DNA of 64,000 nt from NCBI GenBank assembly GCA_008107755.1, contig VIRH01000101.1, forward strand, positions 62,001-126,000. The letters are read 5' to 3'. Positions 9,765 to 21,682 of this stretch are shown piece after piece. The notes below the pieces were generated by a model. That model had not been told where the DNA came from. It saw nothing but the letters and a program-made list of their open reading frames with translations, and searched no databases. This DNA comes from Rhodobacterales bacterium. GTDB lineage: Bacteria; Pseudomonadota; Alphaproteobacteria; Rhizobiales; Stappiaceae. Positions within the stretch are counted from its first letter, which is position 1. Every line of letters starts with the position of its first letter. Both the position numbers and the translations under genes were made by a program.

Positions 9765-10601
9765 ATGCCATTGCTCGAAATCAGAAGCCTTCGGGTCGCA
9801 TTCGACACTGCCAAGGGCCCCTTCAAGGCGCTTGACGGAGTGGACTACACGGTGGATGCCGGGGAAGTGCTGGCGATCGTCGGCGAATCCGGGTCCGGCA
9901 AGTCGGTGGCGATGCTGGCAACAATGGGTCTTTTGCCCGACAGCGCGACCATCACGGCCGACAAGATGGACTTTGAGGGTATCGACCTTCGAACGCTGTC
10001 GGCCAAGGAGCGGCGGAAGGTGATCGGGAAGGATATCTCGATGATCTTCCAGGAACCGATCGCCAGCCTCAACCCCTGCTTCACCGTCGGCTTCCAGCTG
10101 GGCGAGACGCTGAAGGTGCATACCGACCTGAAGGGGCGGCAGATCCGCGACCGGTCGATCGAGTTGCTGACCGATGTCGGCATTCCCGACCCGGCCGGAC
10201 GCATCGACGCCTTTCCACACCAGATGTCGGGTGGCCAGTGCCAGCGTGTGATGATCGCCATGGCGATTGCCTGCGCACCGAAGCTGCTGATTGCTGACGA
10301 GCCGACGACGGCGCTCGACGTCACGATCCAGAAGCAGATCCTCGATCTCCTGGTGCAGCTGCAGCAGGACAGCGGCATGGGGCTGATCATGATCACCCAC
10401 GACATGGGTGTCGTCGCCGAGACCGCCGACCGGGTGATCGTGCAGTACAAGGGGCGCAAGATGGAGGAGGCCGACGTGCTGTCCCTCTTCGAGAACCCGC
10501 AGAGCCCCTACACCAGGGCGCTGCTTTCGGCGCTGCCGGAGAACGCGACCGGCGACCGTCTTCCGACGGTGAGCGATTTTGCCGAGGCAGGAGGTTTTTA
10601 G
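9765..10601 (+). CDS. dppD: Dipeptide ABC transporter ATPase DppD
   Basis: A 278-residue nucleotide-binding subunit. Walker A is GESGSGKSV, the signature MSGGQCQRVMIAMAIA and Walker B LLIADEPTTALD, with the switch His in ITHDMGVVAE. E. coli DppD has about 327 residues; this protein stops soon after YTRALLSALPE and lacks the usual C-terminal oligopeptide/dipeptide extension with its Cys motif. The start has GAGGAG upstream, and the gene lies 3 bases after dppC. Confidence 0.92.
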   Translation: MPLLEIRSLRVAFDTAKGPFKALDGVDYTVDAGEVLAIVGESGSGKSVAMLATMGLLPDSATITADKMDFEGIDLRTLSAKERRKVIGKDISMIFQEPIASLNPCFTVGFQLGETLKVHTDLKGRQIRDRSIELLTDVGIPDPAGRIDAFPHQMSGGQCQRVMIAMAIACAPKLLIADEPTTALDVTIQKQILDLLVQLQQDSGMGLIMITHDMGVVAETADRVIVQYKGRKMEEADVLSLFENPQSPYTRALLSALPENATGDRLPTVSDFAEAGGF

Positions 10602-11432
10602 ATGGAAGACGATGTGATCCTCAAGGTTCGTGACCTCTATCGCACCTACGACATCAGCGGCGGCCTGTTACGCAAGGCCTCTCAGCTGACCGCGGTCAAG
10701 GGCGTCAGCTTCGATGTGGAGCGCGGTTCGACGCTTGCCGTCGTCGGCGAAAGCGGCTGCGGCAAGTCGACCCTCGCGCGTATGCTGACGATGATCGACG
10801 CGCAGTCTTCCGGCGAGATCGAGATCGATGGTCTCTCCATCGACATTTCGAAAACCGGCATTTCGCGCGAGATGCGCCAGAAGGTGCAGATCGTTTTCCA
10901 GAATCCCTACGGCTCGCTGAACCCGCGTCAGAAGATCGGCCATGTTCTGGAAGAGCCGCTTCTGCTGAACACGGACATGCCGTCCGCGGAGCGGCGCGAT
11001 CTTGCGCTTGAAATGCTGCAAAAGGTCGGCCTTCAGCCGGAGCATTACGGCCGCTATCCGCACATGTTCTCCGGCGGTCAGCGCCAGCGCATCGCAATCG
11101 CCCGCGCGATCATGATGCAGCCGAAGCTGCTGGTCCTGGACGAGCCGGTCTCCGCGCTCGATCTCTCCGTGCAGGCGCAGATCCTCAACCTTCTGGCAGA
11201 CCTGCAGGAAGAAATGGGGCTGACCTATGTCTTCATCTCGCATGACCTGTCGGTCGTGCGCTACATCGCGGACAAGGTGATGGTGATGTATTTCGGCGAG
11301 GTCGTCGAATACGGCACGCAGGATGAAGTCTTCGACAATCCGCAGCACGACTACACGAAGACGCTCTTTGCGGCGACACCGAAAGCGGACGTCGAGAGCA
11401 TCCGCAAGCGTCTGGCCGCCAAGGCGGCGTGA
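10602..11432 (+). CDS. dppF: Dipeptide ABC transporter ATPase DppF
   Basis: A 276-residue ATPase, the second nucleotide-binding subunit. Walker A is GESGCGKST, the signature FSGGQRQRIAIARAI, Walker B LLVLDEPVSALD and the switch region ISHDLSVVRYIAD. It begins directly after the dppD stop, with CAGGAGG about 10 bases before the ATG. Like DppD here, it lacks the C-terminal extension seen in E. coli DppF (about 334 residues). It is the last gene of the operon; a terminator lies at 11458-11484. Confidence 0.92.
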   Translation: MEDDVILKVRDLYRTYDISGGLLRKASQLTAVKGVSFDVERGSTLAVVGESGCGKSTLARMLTMIDAQSSGEIEIDGLSIDISKTGISREMRQKVQIVFQNPYGSLNPRQKIGHVLEEPLLLNTDMPSAERRDLALEMLQKVGLQPEHYGRYPHMFSGGQRQRIAIARAIMMQPKLLVLDEPVSALDLSVQAQILNLLADLQEEMGLTYVFISHDLSVVRYIADKVMVMYFGEVVEYGTQDEVFDNPQHDYTKTLFAATPKADVESIRKRLAAKAA

Positions 11433-11457
11433 GGCCAGACCTTCTCCGGAAAGGACG

Positions 11458-11484
11458 GCCCCGGACGCTTGCCGGGGTCTTTGT
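11458..11484 (+). terminator. Terminator after dppF
   Basis: CCCCGG and CCGGGG pair around ACGCTTG within GGCCCCGGACGCTTGCCGGGGTC, followed by TTTGTCC. The stem is short but GC-only and lies 30 bases after the dppF stop. Confidence 0.55.
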
Positions 11485-11785
11485 CCGAACGATGGGGCCC
11501 GGATCAGGTCCGACGATATGACCTGAACCTCTCGTTTAGTGTCGTTCCGGTCTTGCCGCAACCGCGTCAGACCGGGATGACACATCCGGAAGACAATTCC
11601 GTTTCTTGCTGATCAACCTGTCTACGGTGCGACGAAATCCGGATACCCGTGAGCGGGATCAGGAAACCTGAGTTGACGATACGAGAGCGCAAGAGCGTCT
11701 TTTTTCAATCCGCATCTGCCTGATTTCCGTCGAGTTCTTCCGTCGCTGGTAAAGTTCATAGACGATCACTTGCGTAATTCCATAT
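11485..11785. other. Non-coding gap between dppF and arsR
   Basis: No credible gene. An imperfect palindrome near 11538-11580 (CCGGTCTTG and CAGACCGGGATGAC) resembles the scattered alphaproteobacterial palindromic repeats. The remainder is AT-richer and probably holds the arsR promoter. Confidence 0.5.
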
Positions 11786-11801
11786 TTCGAGTATTCTCGA
11801 A
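11786..11801. promoter_or_regulatory. ArsR operator candidate at the arsR start
   Basis: TTCGAG (11786-11791) and CTCGAA (11796-11801) form a perfect inverted repeat with a 4-base spacer, 2 bases before the arsR ATG. A repressor bound here would block transcription of arsR and the following transporter gene. No ribosome site fits between it and the ATG. Confidence 0.65.
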
Positions 11802-11803
11802 TT

Positions 11804-12160
11804 ATGGAAAAACAAAACGCATTGAACGCTTTGGCAGCGCTGGGTCAGGAAACACGCCTCGACGTCTTTCGCCTTCTGGTGAAAGCGGGACAAGAAGGTC
11901 TGCCCGCTGGTGCTATCTCAGATGCGCTCGACGTTCGCCCGAATACCCTGTCGACCCACCTGGGCGCCCTTTCCCGGTCAGGCCTCGTGCATGCGGAACG
12001 GGACGGGCGCTCCATCCATTACCGTGCCGATCTCGAAACCATGCAGGCGCTGGTGACCTATCTGCTGCAGGATTGCTGCGGCGGAAACCCGGACCTGTGC
12101 GCGCCGATCGCAAGTCTGGCGGCGGCCTCCTGCGGACAAGGCGGAAGCGCCGACTGCTGA
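11804..12160 (+). CDS. arsR: ArsR-family arsenic-sensing repressor
   Basis: A 118-residue winged-helix repressor of the SmtB/ArsR family. The HTH core (GAISDALDVRPNTLSTHLGALSRSGLV) covers residues 37-62. There is no N-terminal CxC site; a cysteine group sits at the C-terminal end (C91, C92, C99, C110, C118), resembling the CC-x-C arsenite site of Acidithiobacillus-type ArsR. It is followed after 87 bases by an ACR3 arsenite exporter, which fixes the metalloid role. The ATG at 11804 has no clear ribosome site, so translation may start on a leaderless or near-leaderless transcript. Confidence 0.9.
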   Translation: MEKQNALNALAALGQETRLDVFRLLVKAGQEGLPAGAISDALDVRPNTLSTHLGALSRSGLVHAERDGRSIHYRADLETMQALVTYLLQDCCGGNPDLCAPIASLAAASCGQGGSADC

Positions 12161-12247
12161 TGGAGGCGGCCGCCACCCCGCACCAGGACGGCCCTGCCGC
12201 CTGAATGTTCTTAAATGGCCATGCTGCCAAACACCGGAAAGATCCTC

Positions 12248-13294
<1,047 letters not shown>

Positions 13295-13305
13295 TGATTG
13301 CCTTT

Positions 13306-13335
13306 CCGCTGCTCCGGCCGGGACCGGAGCAGCGG
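13306..13335. terminator. Hairpin between convergent acr3 and tex genes
   Basis: A perfect 12-base stem (CCGCTGCTCCGG with CCGGAGCAGCGG) and a 6-base loop lie between the two converging genes. T-runs are weak on both sides, so termination in either direction is inferred from position. Confidence 0.6.
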
Positions 13336-13364
13336 GTCAACGGCTTTTGAAACCGGCGAAAGAC

Positions 13365-15824
<2,460 letters not shown>

Positions 15825-16205
15825 CTAGACGTTCGACTTTCACTGGTTTGCATTTCAGGCGGCAGACGATAGTCCCGCTTGATCGGGCGGAAAAGAGACA
15901 GGGTGATGCCATCCACTGTCAATTCTCCCACGCAGGTCAGATACGAAAACCCTTATCCTGGCCTGGTAAGTAGTCCAAAAGATGCATGCGCCACTTTTTT
16001 ATGCAGGCCAAGGTTGAAATTTGACCGTTTCCGGAACGAAAGGCATCGAAAAACGTATTCAAGGACGGGTATTCATAGCTATTCTTTCGCCCGGTTTAAA
16101 TATTTTCGATTTATCATCTGAGGAAAGACGAGCGTGCGTGGTCAGAATCCCAGACCGTTGAGGGGCGGTTTCGGTGCATGGCCTGGCAAGGAGGAGCAGA
16201 TATCG
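15825..16205. other. Divergent intergenic region between tex and the TetR gene
   Basis: No credible protein. It should hold the promoters of tex (leftward) and the TetR gene (rightward). The last 100 bases are AT-rich (TTTAAATATTTTCGATTTATCATC near 16097-16120), a plausible promoter and self-regulatory site. AAGGAGGAG at 16188-16196 is the ribosome site of the TetR gene. Confidence 0.5.
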
Positions 16206-16853
16206 ATGGCACGGGGACGGCCGAGAAAAGTCGAAACAAGAGACGCATTGCAATCCATCATGATTGCATTCTGGCAGAACGGATACGCCGCCACGTCGAT
16301 CAACGACCTTGCGGAAGCATCCGGCATGGCCAAGCCCGGGCTTTATGCGGCCTTCGGCGACAAGGAAGCGATCTTCGAAAAGGCGCTGATGCACTATTTC
16401 GAGAACTATGGGGGACCGGTTTTTGCCCGCCTGCAGGCAGCAGAGAAAAACGTCATCGAGGACTTTCGTGACTTTCTCGGAGCCATTGCGACGCTTTCCG
16501 CTGACAAGGCAACTCCAGCCGGCTGTTTCCTGATCAATTCGCTCGCAGACTGCACCTACGGTACCGAGCGCCATCACGAACTGGTCATGGGGCTGAAAGA
16601 CTCCAAGTTTCAGGCGATCCGGGATCGGCTGGTCAAGGCGGTTGCTGCGGGCGAACTGCCGGCCGGAACCGATGTGGACCGGACCGCAACTTTCCTGGAC
16701 GGTCAGTTTTCCGCCATAGCCATGCTGGCAAGGGGCGGGACATCCAAGCAGGACCTCGATACCTTTATCGAGACCGGCCTCGGCAGCCTGCCTTTCACGA
16801 ACGACGCCAATATGCTCGATCTGCAGCGTGACGCGCCTATCTTACGACAGTGA
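16206..16853 (+). CDS. TetR/AcrR-family transcriptional regulator
   Basis: A 215-residue regulator. The N-terminal HTH (MIAFWQNGYAATSINDL, then GMAKPGLYAAFGDKEAIFEKAL) spans residues about 20-60. The larger C-terminal half is a ligand-binding domain of unknown specificity. The ATG at 16206 is chosen over the upstream open frame because a strong AAGGAGGAG stands 9 bases before it and the protein then begins MARGRPRK, common in this group. Its last 17 bases overlap the end of the convergent helicase gene. Target genes are unknown. Confidence 0.88.
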   Translation: MARGRPRKVETRDALQSIMIAFWQNGYAATSINDLAEASGMAKPGLYAAFGDKEAIFEKALMHYFENYGGPVFARLQAAEKNVIEDFRDFLGAIATLSADKATPAGCFLINSLADCTYGTERHHELVMGLKDSKFQAIRDRLVKAVAAGELPAGTDVDRTATFLDGQFSAIAMLARGGTSKQDLDTFIETGLGSLPFTNDANMLDLQRDAPILRQ

Positions 16854-17958
16854 TGCGCTCTGCAGCTCTGGTGACCGCGGTGTAGAGCCAGCGGTCCCTG
16901 TGCTCCCGGAAGGCCCAGCTTTCATCGAAAAGGATGACGTCGTCCCACTGGGAACCCTGGGCCTTGTGAACCGTTAGCGCGTAGCCGTAGTCGAATTCGT
17001 CCGACTTGCGGCGGATCGCATAGGGGATCGCCTCTGCGCCGTCCTCGAACATGGCCGGCAGCACCTTCACCTTGACCGCGCTCTTGCCCATATCGTCTTC
17101 GGACATGACGTCGAAGCGCAGCGTGTTTCCGCGCGGCGGGCGCAGGCGTTTGACTGTCCAGAGGCCGCCGTTCAGCAGTCCCTTGGTCTTGTCATTTCGC
17201 AGGCACACGAGCTTGTCGCCAACCGCCGGCATGGGCGTGTTGAAATCCTTCAGTTCGCGAATGCGGCCATTGTAGAGACGGCGGGTCTTGTTGGTGCCGA
17301 CGAGCACCTGGTCGCTGGATAGGATCTGGTCCTTGTCGATCTGGTGCCGGCGGATCACGCGGCTCTCGCCGAATTCGCCGAATTCCAGCTTGCCGCCCTC
17401 ACGGATCGTCATCGACATGCGGACGATCGGATTGTCCTGCGCCTGGCGATGAACCTCGGTCAGCATGATGTCCGGCTCGGCGTCGGTGAAATAGCCGCCG
17501 CCCTTGACCGGCGGCAACTGCGCAGGATCGCCGAGCACCAGCACCGGCGTGCCGAAGGACAGGAGATCCTTGCCGAGATCCGCATCGACCATCGAGCATT
17601 CGTCGATCACGATCAGCTTCGCAGTCGCTGCGGCGCTGTCGCGCTTGATCGCGAACTGCGGCCCGCTGTCGTCATCGTCATCATCTGCCTCGTCCTCTTC
17701 CTTGGCGGAGCGCGGACGGTAGATCAGGGAGTGAATGGTGCCGGCGTCCTCGCAGCCCTTCTGGCGCAAGACATGAGCGGCCTTGCCGGTGAAGGCTCCA
17801 AAGCACACGTCGCCATCGATATCCTCTGCAAGGTGGCGGGCGAGTGTCGTCTTGCCGGTACCGGCAAAGCCGAAGAGGCGGAACACCTGACGGTCGCCCC
17901 GTTTCAGCCATGCGGCAGCCTCCTTCAAGGCTTCGTCTTGTTGCGGCGACCAGGCCAG
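16837..17958 (-). CDS. RecD-like ATP-dependent DNA helicase, probable CTG start
   Basis: A superfamily 1 helicase of about 373 residues. Motif I is FGFAGTGKTTLARHLA, motif II VIDECSMVD, motif III ILGDPAQLPPV-like (VLGDPAQLPPVKGGG), and the C-terminal UvrD/RecD block is YGYALTVHKAQGSQWDDV with the final YTAVTRAAERITVV. The frame is open to 18225 but has no ATG or GTG before the conserved start LAWSPQQDEAL. A GAGGAG ribosome site stands exactly 6 bases before a CTG at 17958, making CTG the best start. A TTG at 18081 is the main alternative. The acidic insert EEDEADDDDDDS sits near residue 90. Likely role: DNA repair or replication restart; partner unknown. Confidence 0.85.
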   Translation of the reverse strand: MAWSPQQDEALKEAAAWLKRGDRQVFRLFGFAGTGKTTLARHLAEDIDGDVCFGAFTGKAAHVLRQKGCEDAGTIHSLIYRPRSAKEEDEADDDDDDSGPQFAIKRDSAAATAKLIVIDECSMVDADLGKDLLSFGTPVLVLGDPAQLPPVKGGGYFTDAEPDIMLTEVHRQAQDNPIVRMSMTIREGGKLEFGEFGESRVIRRHQIDKDQILSSDQVLVGTNKTRRLYNGRIRELKDFNTPMPAVGDKLVCLRNDKTKGLLNGGLWTVKRLRPPRGNTLRFDVMSEDDMGKSAVKVKVLPAMFEDGAEAIPYAIRRKSDEFDYGYALTVHKAQGSQWDDVILFDESWAFREHRDRWLYTAVTRAAERITVVR

Positions 17959-18089
17959 GGGATGCTCCTCGAAACAACGTGCCAGGGGCGTGATGATCCC
18001 CGGAATTTGCGGACACGGTTGCTTACCCCGATTTGCCTGAGTCGGCCAAGAGCCGATTTTCCGGCTGCGACAGACAATCAATCGGCGGG

Positions 18090-19427
18090 TCAGCCCAGGA
18101 CCGAAAAGGAGCTTTCCTTCGTCAGGTCCCGCTTCCTTGAAAAGGCAGCGGTGTCGAGCGTGTGGTCGACGAAGCGCAGCGGGAATTGAAACGGGACGCT
18201 GTCGTGGTCGTTGCCCGCTTCGCAATATTCGATCAGCTCGGTCATCAGCCGGCCGGCGACGAGCGCGTTCTTGAACTGATTGCCGCTGGTGCCGATGGCC
18301 AGATAATAGCCGTCGACGTCGCTGCGGTCGTAGATCGGCAGCCAGTCGTCGGTGGCATCATAAAGATCGGCGACGCCGACCGGATGCTGGGAAACGCCAA
18401 GCTCCGGCAGGCGCTGGGAATAGCGGTAGGCATAGGTGAGCGCCCGGTCCGTCAGGTCGCGGGAGAAATCGTCGGGATCGTTCTCGACATGCGGGTCGCA
18501 GGCCGGGTTCTGGCTGCCGATCATCAGTTGGCCGCCACTGCCGGGCTTGACGTAGATCGAGATATCGTTGTCGGAGACGATCAGCCCCTCACGTGAATAA
18601 CCGAGGCTTTCGGGCGGGCGGATCTGCACCACTTCCTGGCGCAGCGGGCGGTGGCCGATCTTCACGCCGGGGTCCGCATCCAGTAGCGCGTTCACCTTGC
18701 CCGAATGGGGCCCGGCCACGTTGATGACGCAGGGCGCCGTGATCGTCACCCCGTTCTCGCACGTGATGCCGGTGACCCTGTTGTCAGCCACCGGGATGCG
18801 GATCACCCTTGTGTTGAAGCGGAACTGCGCGCCGGAGCGCATCGCGGCGTCCTTGAGGTTGCGCGCGGCGATCTGCGGATCGTCGACATAACCGCTTGCC
18901 GGAAAATAGATGGCGCCTTCAAGATCGCCGCCGGTCGGCAGGCCAAATGCGTCGTCATCCATGGTCCTGGGTGGGGCGAAACACTCCAGATTGTATCCGG
19001 GAAGTCTTTCGCGAACCACCTCGGGCGACCAGCGCTCGAAGGGAATGCCAAGCCTTTCGGCGTTTTTCAGAACAGCCGTCTGATAGCTGCTGTCCACTGG
19101 CGTCTTCATCATCAGCGTTCCGGTTTCGACGAAACGCGCGAGGCCATCTTCGTTTTCTGCGCCGAGTGTTTGGCGCCAGTTCTTCCACTCGTGATAGCCT
19201 TCATAGGCGAGGGCGGTGCCGGCAAGGGTCGAGTAGTAGGTTCTGATGACGGCCGCGGAGCTTGAGGTCGAGCCGTAGCCGGCGGCGGGCAGCCGGTCGA
19301 CATTCAGCGTCCGGTACCCGCTCCGGCTGAGATTGAGCGCGACAGCGCAGCCAATGATGCCTGCGCCGATGATGATGACGTCATAGTCGAAATCCGATTC
19401 GTCTTGACCTGTCCTTGGGAACGGCAT
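18090..19427 (-). CDS. FAD-dependent amino acid oxidoreductase (DAO family)
   Basis: A 445-residue flavoprotein of the D-amino-acid oxidase family. The dinucleotide-binding motif VIIIGAGIIGCAVALNLSRSG is at residues about 17-37 and is followed by the STSSSAAVIRTYYS block. The C-terminal end has LPIYDRSDVDGYYLAIGTSGNQF in pieces, typical of sarcosine/glycine-oxidase-like enzymes. The ATG at 19427 is preferred because AGGA lies 7 bases upstream; the open frame extends 48 bases further. Substrate cannot be told from sequence. The helicase gene follows downstream on the same strand after about 130 bases. Confidence 0.85.
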   Translation of the reverse strand: MPFPRTGQDESDFDYDVIIIGAGIIGCAVALNLSRSGYRTLNVDRLPAAGYGSTSSSAAVIRTYYSTLAGTALAYEGYHEWKNWRQTLGAENEDGLARFVETGTLMMKTPVDSSYQTAVLKNAERLGIPFERWSPEVVRERLPGYNLECFAPPRTMDDDAFGLPTGGDLEGAIYFPASGYVDDPQIAARNLKDAAMRSGAQFRFNTRVIRIPVADNRVTGITCENGVTITAPCVINVAGPHSGKVNALLDADPGVKIGHRPLRQEVVQIRPPESLGYSREGLIVSDNDISIYVKPGSGGQLMIGSQNPACDPHVENDPDDFSRDLTDRALTYAYRYSQRLPELGVSQHPVGVADLYDATDDWLPIYDRSDVDGYYLAIGTSGNQFKNALVAGRLMTELIEYCEAGNDHDSVPFQFPLRFVDHTLDTAAFSRKRDLTKESSFSVLG

Positions 19428-19708
19428 GGCATGATCCTCGTGATTTTCACTCAGAACAGGCCAGAGACGTCGCAAAGTCCAGTGGGCTGTTGCGCCATCC
19501 GATGTCCAGAATCGGTCAAGAAAGACTTTCTCAAACTCGCTTATGATGATTCTAGTAAACTAATGCTGCAATATATCATCATATTGTGAGTTTATTGATC
19601 AAGTGCGTAATCTGTTCCCGACTCTCCAGTTGAATTCGTAAGGCGCTCGCTTCACCCTCGGGACTGCTTCGGGGTTAATGACGCAAATTCAACAATTTGG
19701 AGAAAGAT

Positions 19709-20644
19709 GTGCCGCGCACTGCAAGATGCGAATGGCCGACGCTCGCCCTTATTCTGGGTGTGGCTGCCGGCTGGATGATGGTTATTGGTTGCTACGAGTT
19801 GCTCGGGCCCTTCGTGGTTTGCCCGCTCGCGGCCGTTCTCGTCACGCTTCAGTCCTCCTTGCAGCATGAGGTGCTGCACGGCCATCCGACCCGTAACCCC
19901 GCATTCAACGAGGCGTTGGTCTATTGTTCGCTCGGCTTGTTCATTCCCTATCGGCGGTTCAAGTCGCTGCATCTGCGGCACCACAACAATGACAGGCTGA
20001 CAGACCCTTATGACGATCCGGAGAGCCACTACCTTGCCTGGCGCGACTGGCGGGATCTGCCGGGCGCGATAAAGGCTGTGCTGACAGTCAACAACACGCT
20101 TCTTGGCCGGCTGACGCTCGGCCCGCTGGTGTCCCAGGTCGGTTTTCTGGGGGCAGAGATGCGTCTGATGCGCAAGGGCGAGCGGGCGGTGCGTCAGGCC
20201 TGGATGCACCATGCGGCTGGTTTGCTGCCGGTGCTCGCCTATGTCAGTCTCATCGGCAACATGCCGATCTGGCTTTATGTTCTCGGGGTCGCCTATCCGG
20301 CGATGAGCCTGCTGATGCTGCGTACCTTCGCCGAACACCGCGCTCATGACGACGCGGAGGCCCGCTCGATCATTGTGGAGTTCTGTCCGATTTTTTCGCT
20401 GCTTTTCCTGAACAACAACCTGCACGTCGTGCATCACGCCAATCCGCGGACGCCCTGGTATCAGCTCCCCAAGCTCTACCGGTCGGCGCGCCACGAGTGG
20501 CAGCGGCGCAACGGCGGCTACGTCTTCTCCAGCTATTTCGAGCTTGCAAGACAGTATCTCTTCACCACGAAGGAGCCGGTTCCCCATCCCTTGCGTCGCC
20601 TTGAACTTGATGCAGATGTGCGGGCGCCGGAGGTGGCGTCTTGA
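19709..20644 (+). CDS. Fatty acid desaturase/hydroxylase-like membrane di-iron protein
   Basis: About 311 residues, several membrane helices, and the three histidine boxes of membrane di-iron enzymes: HEVLHGH near residue 52, HLRHHNN near 91 and HVVHH near 237. These bind the iron pair used to desaturate or hydroxylate acyl or related lipid chains. The GTG at 19709 is chosen because GGAG stands 6 bases upstream; a TTG at 19697 is possible. Its stop overlaps the start of a PhnD-like gene (TTGA), so the two are translationally coupled. Substrate unknown: phospholipid acyl chains, ornithine lipids and carotenoids are possible. Confidence 0.83.
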   Translation: MPRTARCEWPTLALILGVAAGWMMVIGCYELLGPFVVCPLAAVLVTLQSSLQHEVLHGHPTRNPAFNEALVYCSLGLFIPYRRFKSLHLRHHNNDRLTDPYDDPESHYLAWRDWRDLPGAIKAVLTVNNTLLGRLTLGPLVSQVGFLGAEMRLMRKGERAVRQAWMHHAAGLLPVLAYVSLIGNMPIWLYVLGVAYPAMSLLMLRTFAEHRAHDDAEARSIIVEFCPIFSLLFLNNNLHVVHHANPRTPWYQLPKLYRSARHEWQRRNGGYVFSSYFELARQYLFTTKEPVPHPLRRLELDADVRAPEVAS

Positions 20645-21468
20645 TCGGTGGTGACCGTCTCGCCGTTCGTCTTCCCATGTATGACTGGCCGGAAGTGCAT
20701 GAGGCGACGCGGGAGTTGGAGAACGTTCTGGAAGAAGCGCTGGTCGACGCGCTCGGGCTCCGGCATCAGGACTTGACCCCCTGGCCGGAGCATGTGGATC
20801 TGGAGGCGGTCTGGAATGACCCGGATCTGCTTCTGACCCAGACCTGCGGCTATCCGCTCACCCACGCGCTCAAAGGCAAGGTTCGCCTTCTAGGGACGCC
20901 GCACTATGCGGCACCGGGATGCGAGGGGCCCAACTATCTCAGCCACATCGTCGTGCGCGACGACAGTGTGTTCAAAACACTCGAAGACCTTCGGGAGGCG
21001 CGCGCGATCTTCAATGGTGCGGACAGCCAGTCGGGCATGAACGCCTTGCGTCATGCGGTTGCGCAGGTCGCGGGCGGACGATCTTTCTTCTCGCAGATCC
21101 GGACTTCCGGCAGTCATCTCGCCTCAGCGATTGCGGTTGCGAAGGGCGAGGCGGATGTCGCCTGCCTCGATGCGGTCTGCTGGTGGCTTATCGGAAACGA
21201 ACGCAGGGACCTTGCTGCACGCCTTCGCCCGATCGCGCAAACCGCGGCGGTGCCCGGCCTTCCGCTGATAACGTCAAGCCGGGTGGACGATGAAGAGGCC
21301 GAGGCAATGACAGACGTTCTGGAGGCCGTCCTGACATCACCCCAAACGCACACTTGCCGCGAACGTCTTGGCATCTGCGGCTTTTCCAGAACGTCCGTGC
21401 AAGACTATGACGGGATCCTGAAGATGGAAGTGGAAGCTGCCCGAAGGGGATACCCGTCTCTCGCCTGA
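20641..21468 (+). CDS. PhnD-like phosphate/phosphonate-type binding protein without signal peptide
   Basis: A 275-residue periplasmic-binding-protein fold of the PhnD family. The N terminus reads LAVRLPMYDWPEV, followed by LLLTQTCGYPLTH and SQSGMNALRHAVA, the usual ligand-lobe blocks. No signal peptide or lipobox is visible and no ABC permease or ATPase is adjacent, so it may work in the cytoplasm or as a sensor. It starts with TTG at 20641 overlapping the desaturase stop, with GGAGG about 7 bases upstream; an ATG at 20677 is the alternative. The coupling to the desaturase suggests a shared role, for example lipid change under phosphate stress (inference). Confidence 0.78.
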   Translation: MIGGDRLAVRLPMYDWPEVHEATRELENVLEEALVDALGLRHQDLTPWPEHVDLEAVWNDPDLLLTQTCGYPLTHALKGKVRLLGTPHYAAPGCEGPNYLSHIVVRDDSVFKTLEDLREARAIFNGADSQSGMNALRHAVAQVAGGRSFFSQIRTSGSHLASAIAVAKGEADVACLDAVCWWLIGNERRDLAARLRPIAQTAAVPGLPLITSSRVDDEEAEAMTDVLEAVLTSPQTHTCRERLGICGFSRTSVQDYDGILKMEVEAARRGYPSLA

Positions 21469-21682
21469 GCCCGGTTGCTGTCCATTCAGCGTTTGGCCGT
21501 CAAATCCCGGTACGACCTTTTCAGCCGGGATCAAGCTCTGATGTGTGCCATTTCAAGACATCGTCACGGTGAGATCTTTCTGGCTTGGGCTTTTTATTGG
21601 TTATTTCCGCGCAAACACTGGCGAAGAGGTTAACGAGAGGTTACGATTCTCGGTAAACAAATTGCTAACAGTGAGCCGTGTC

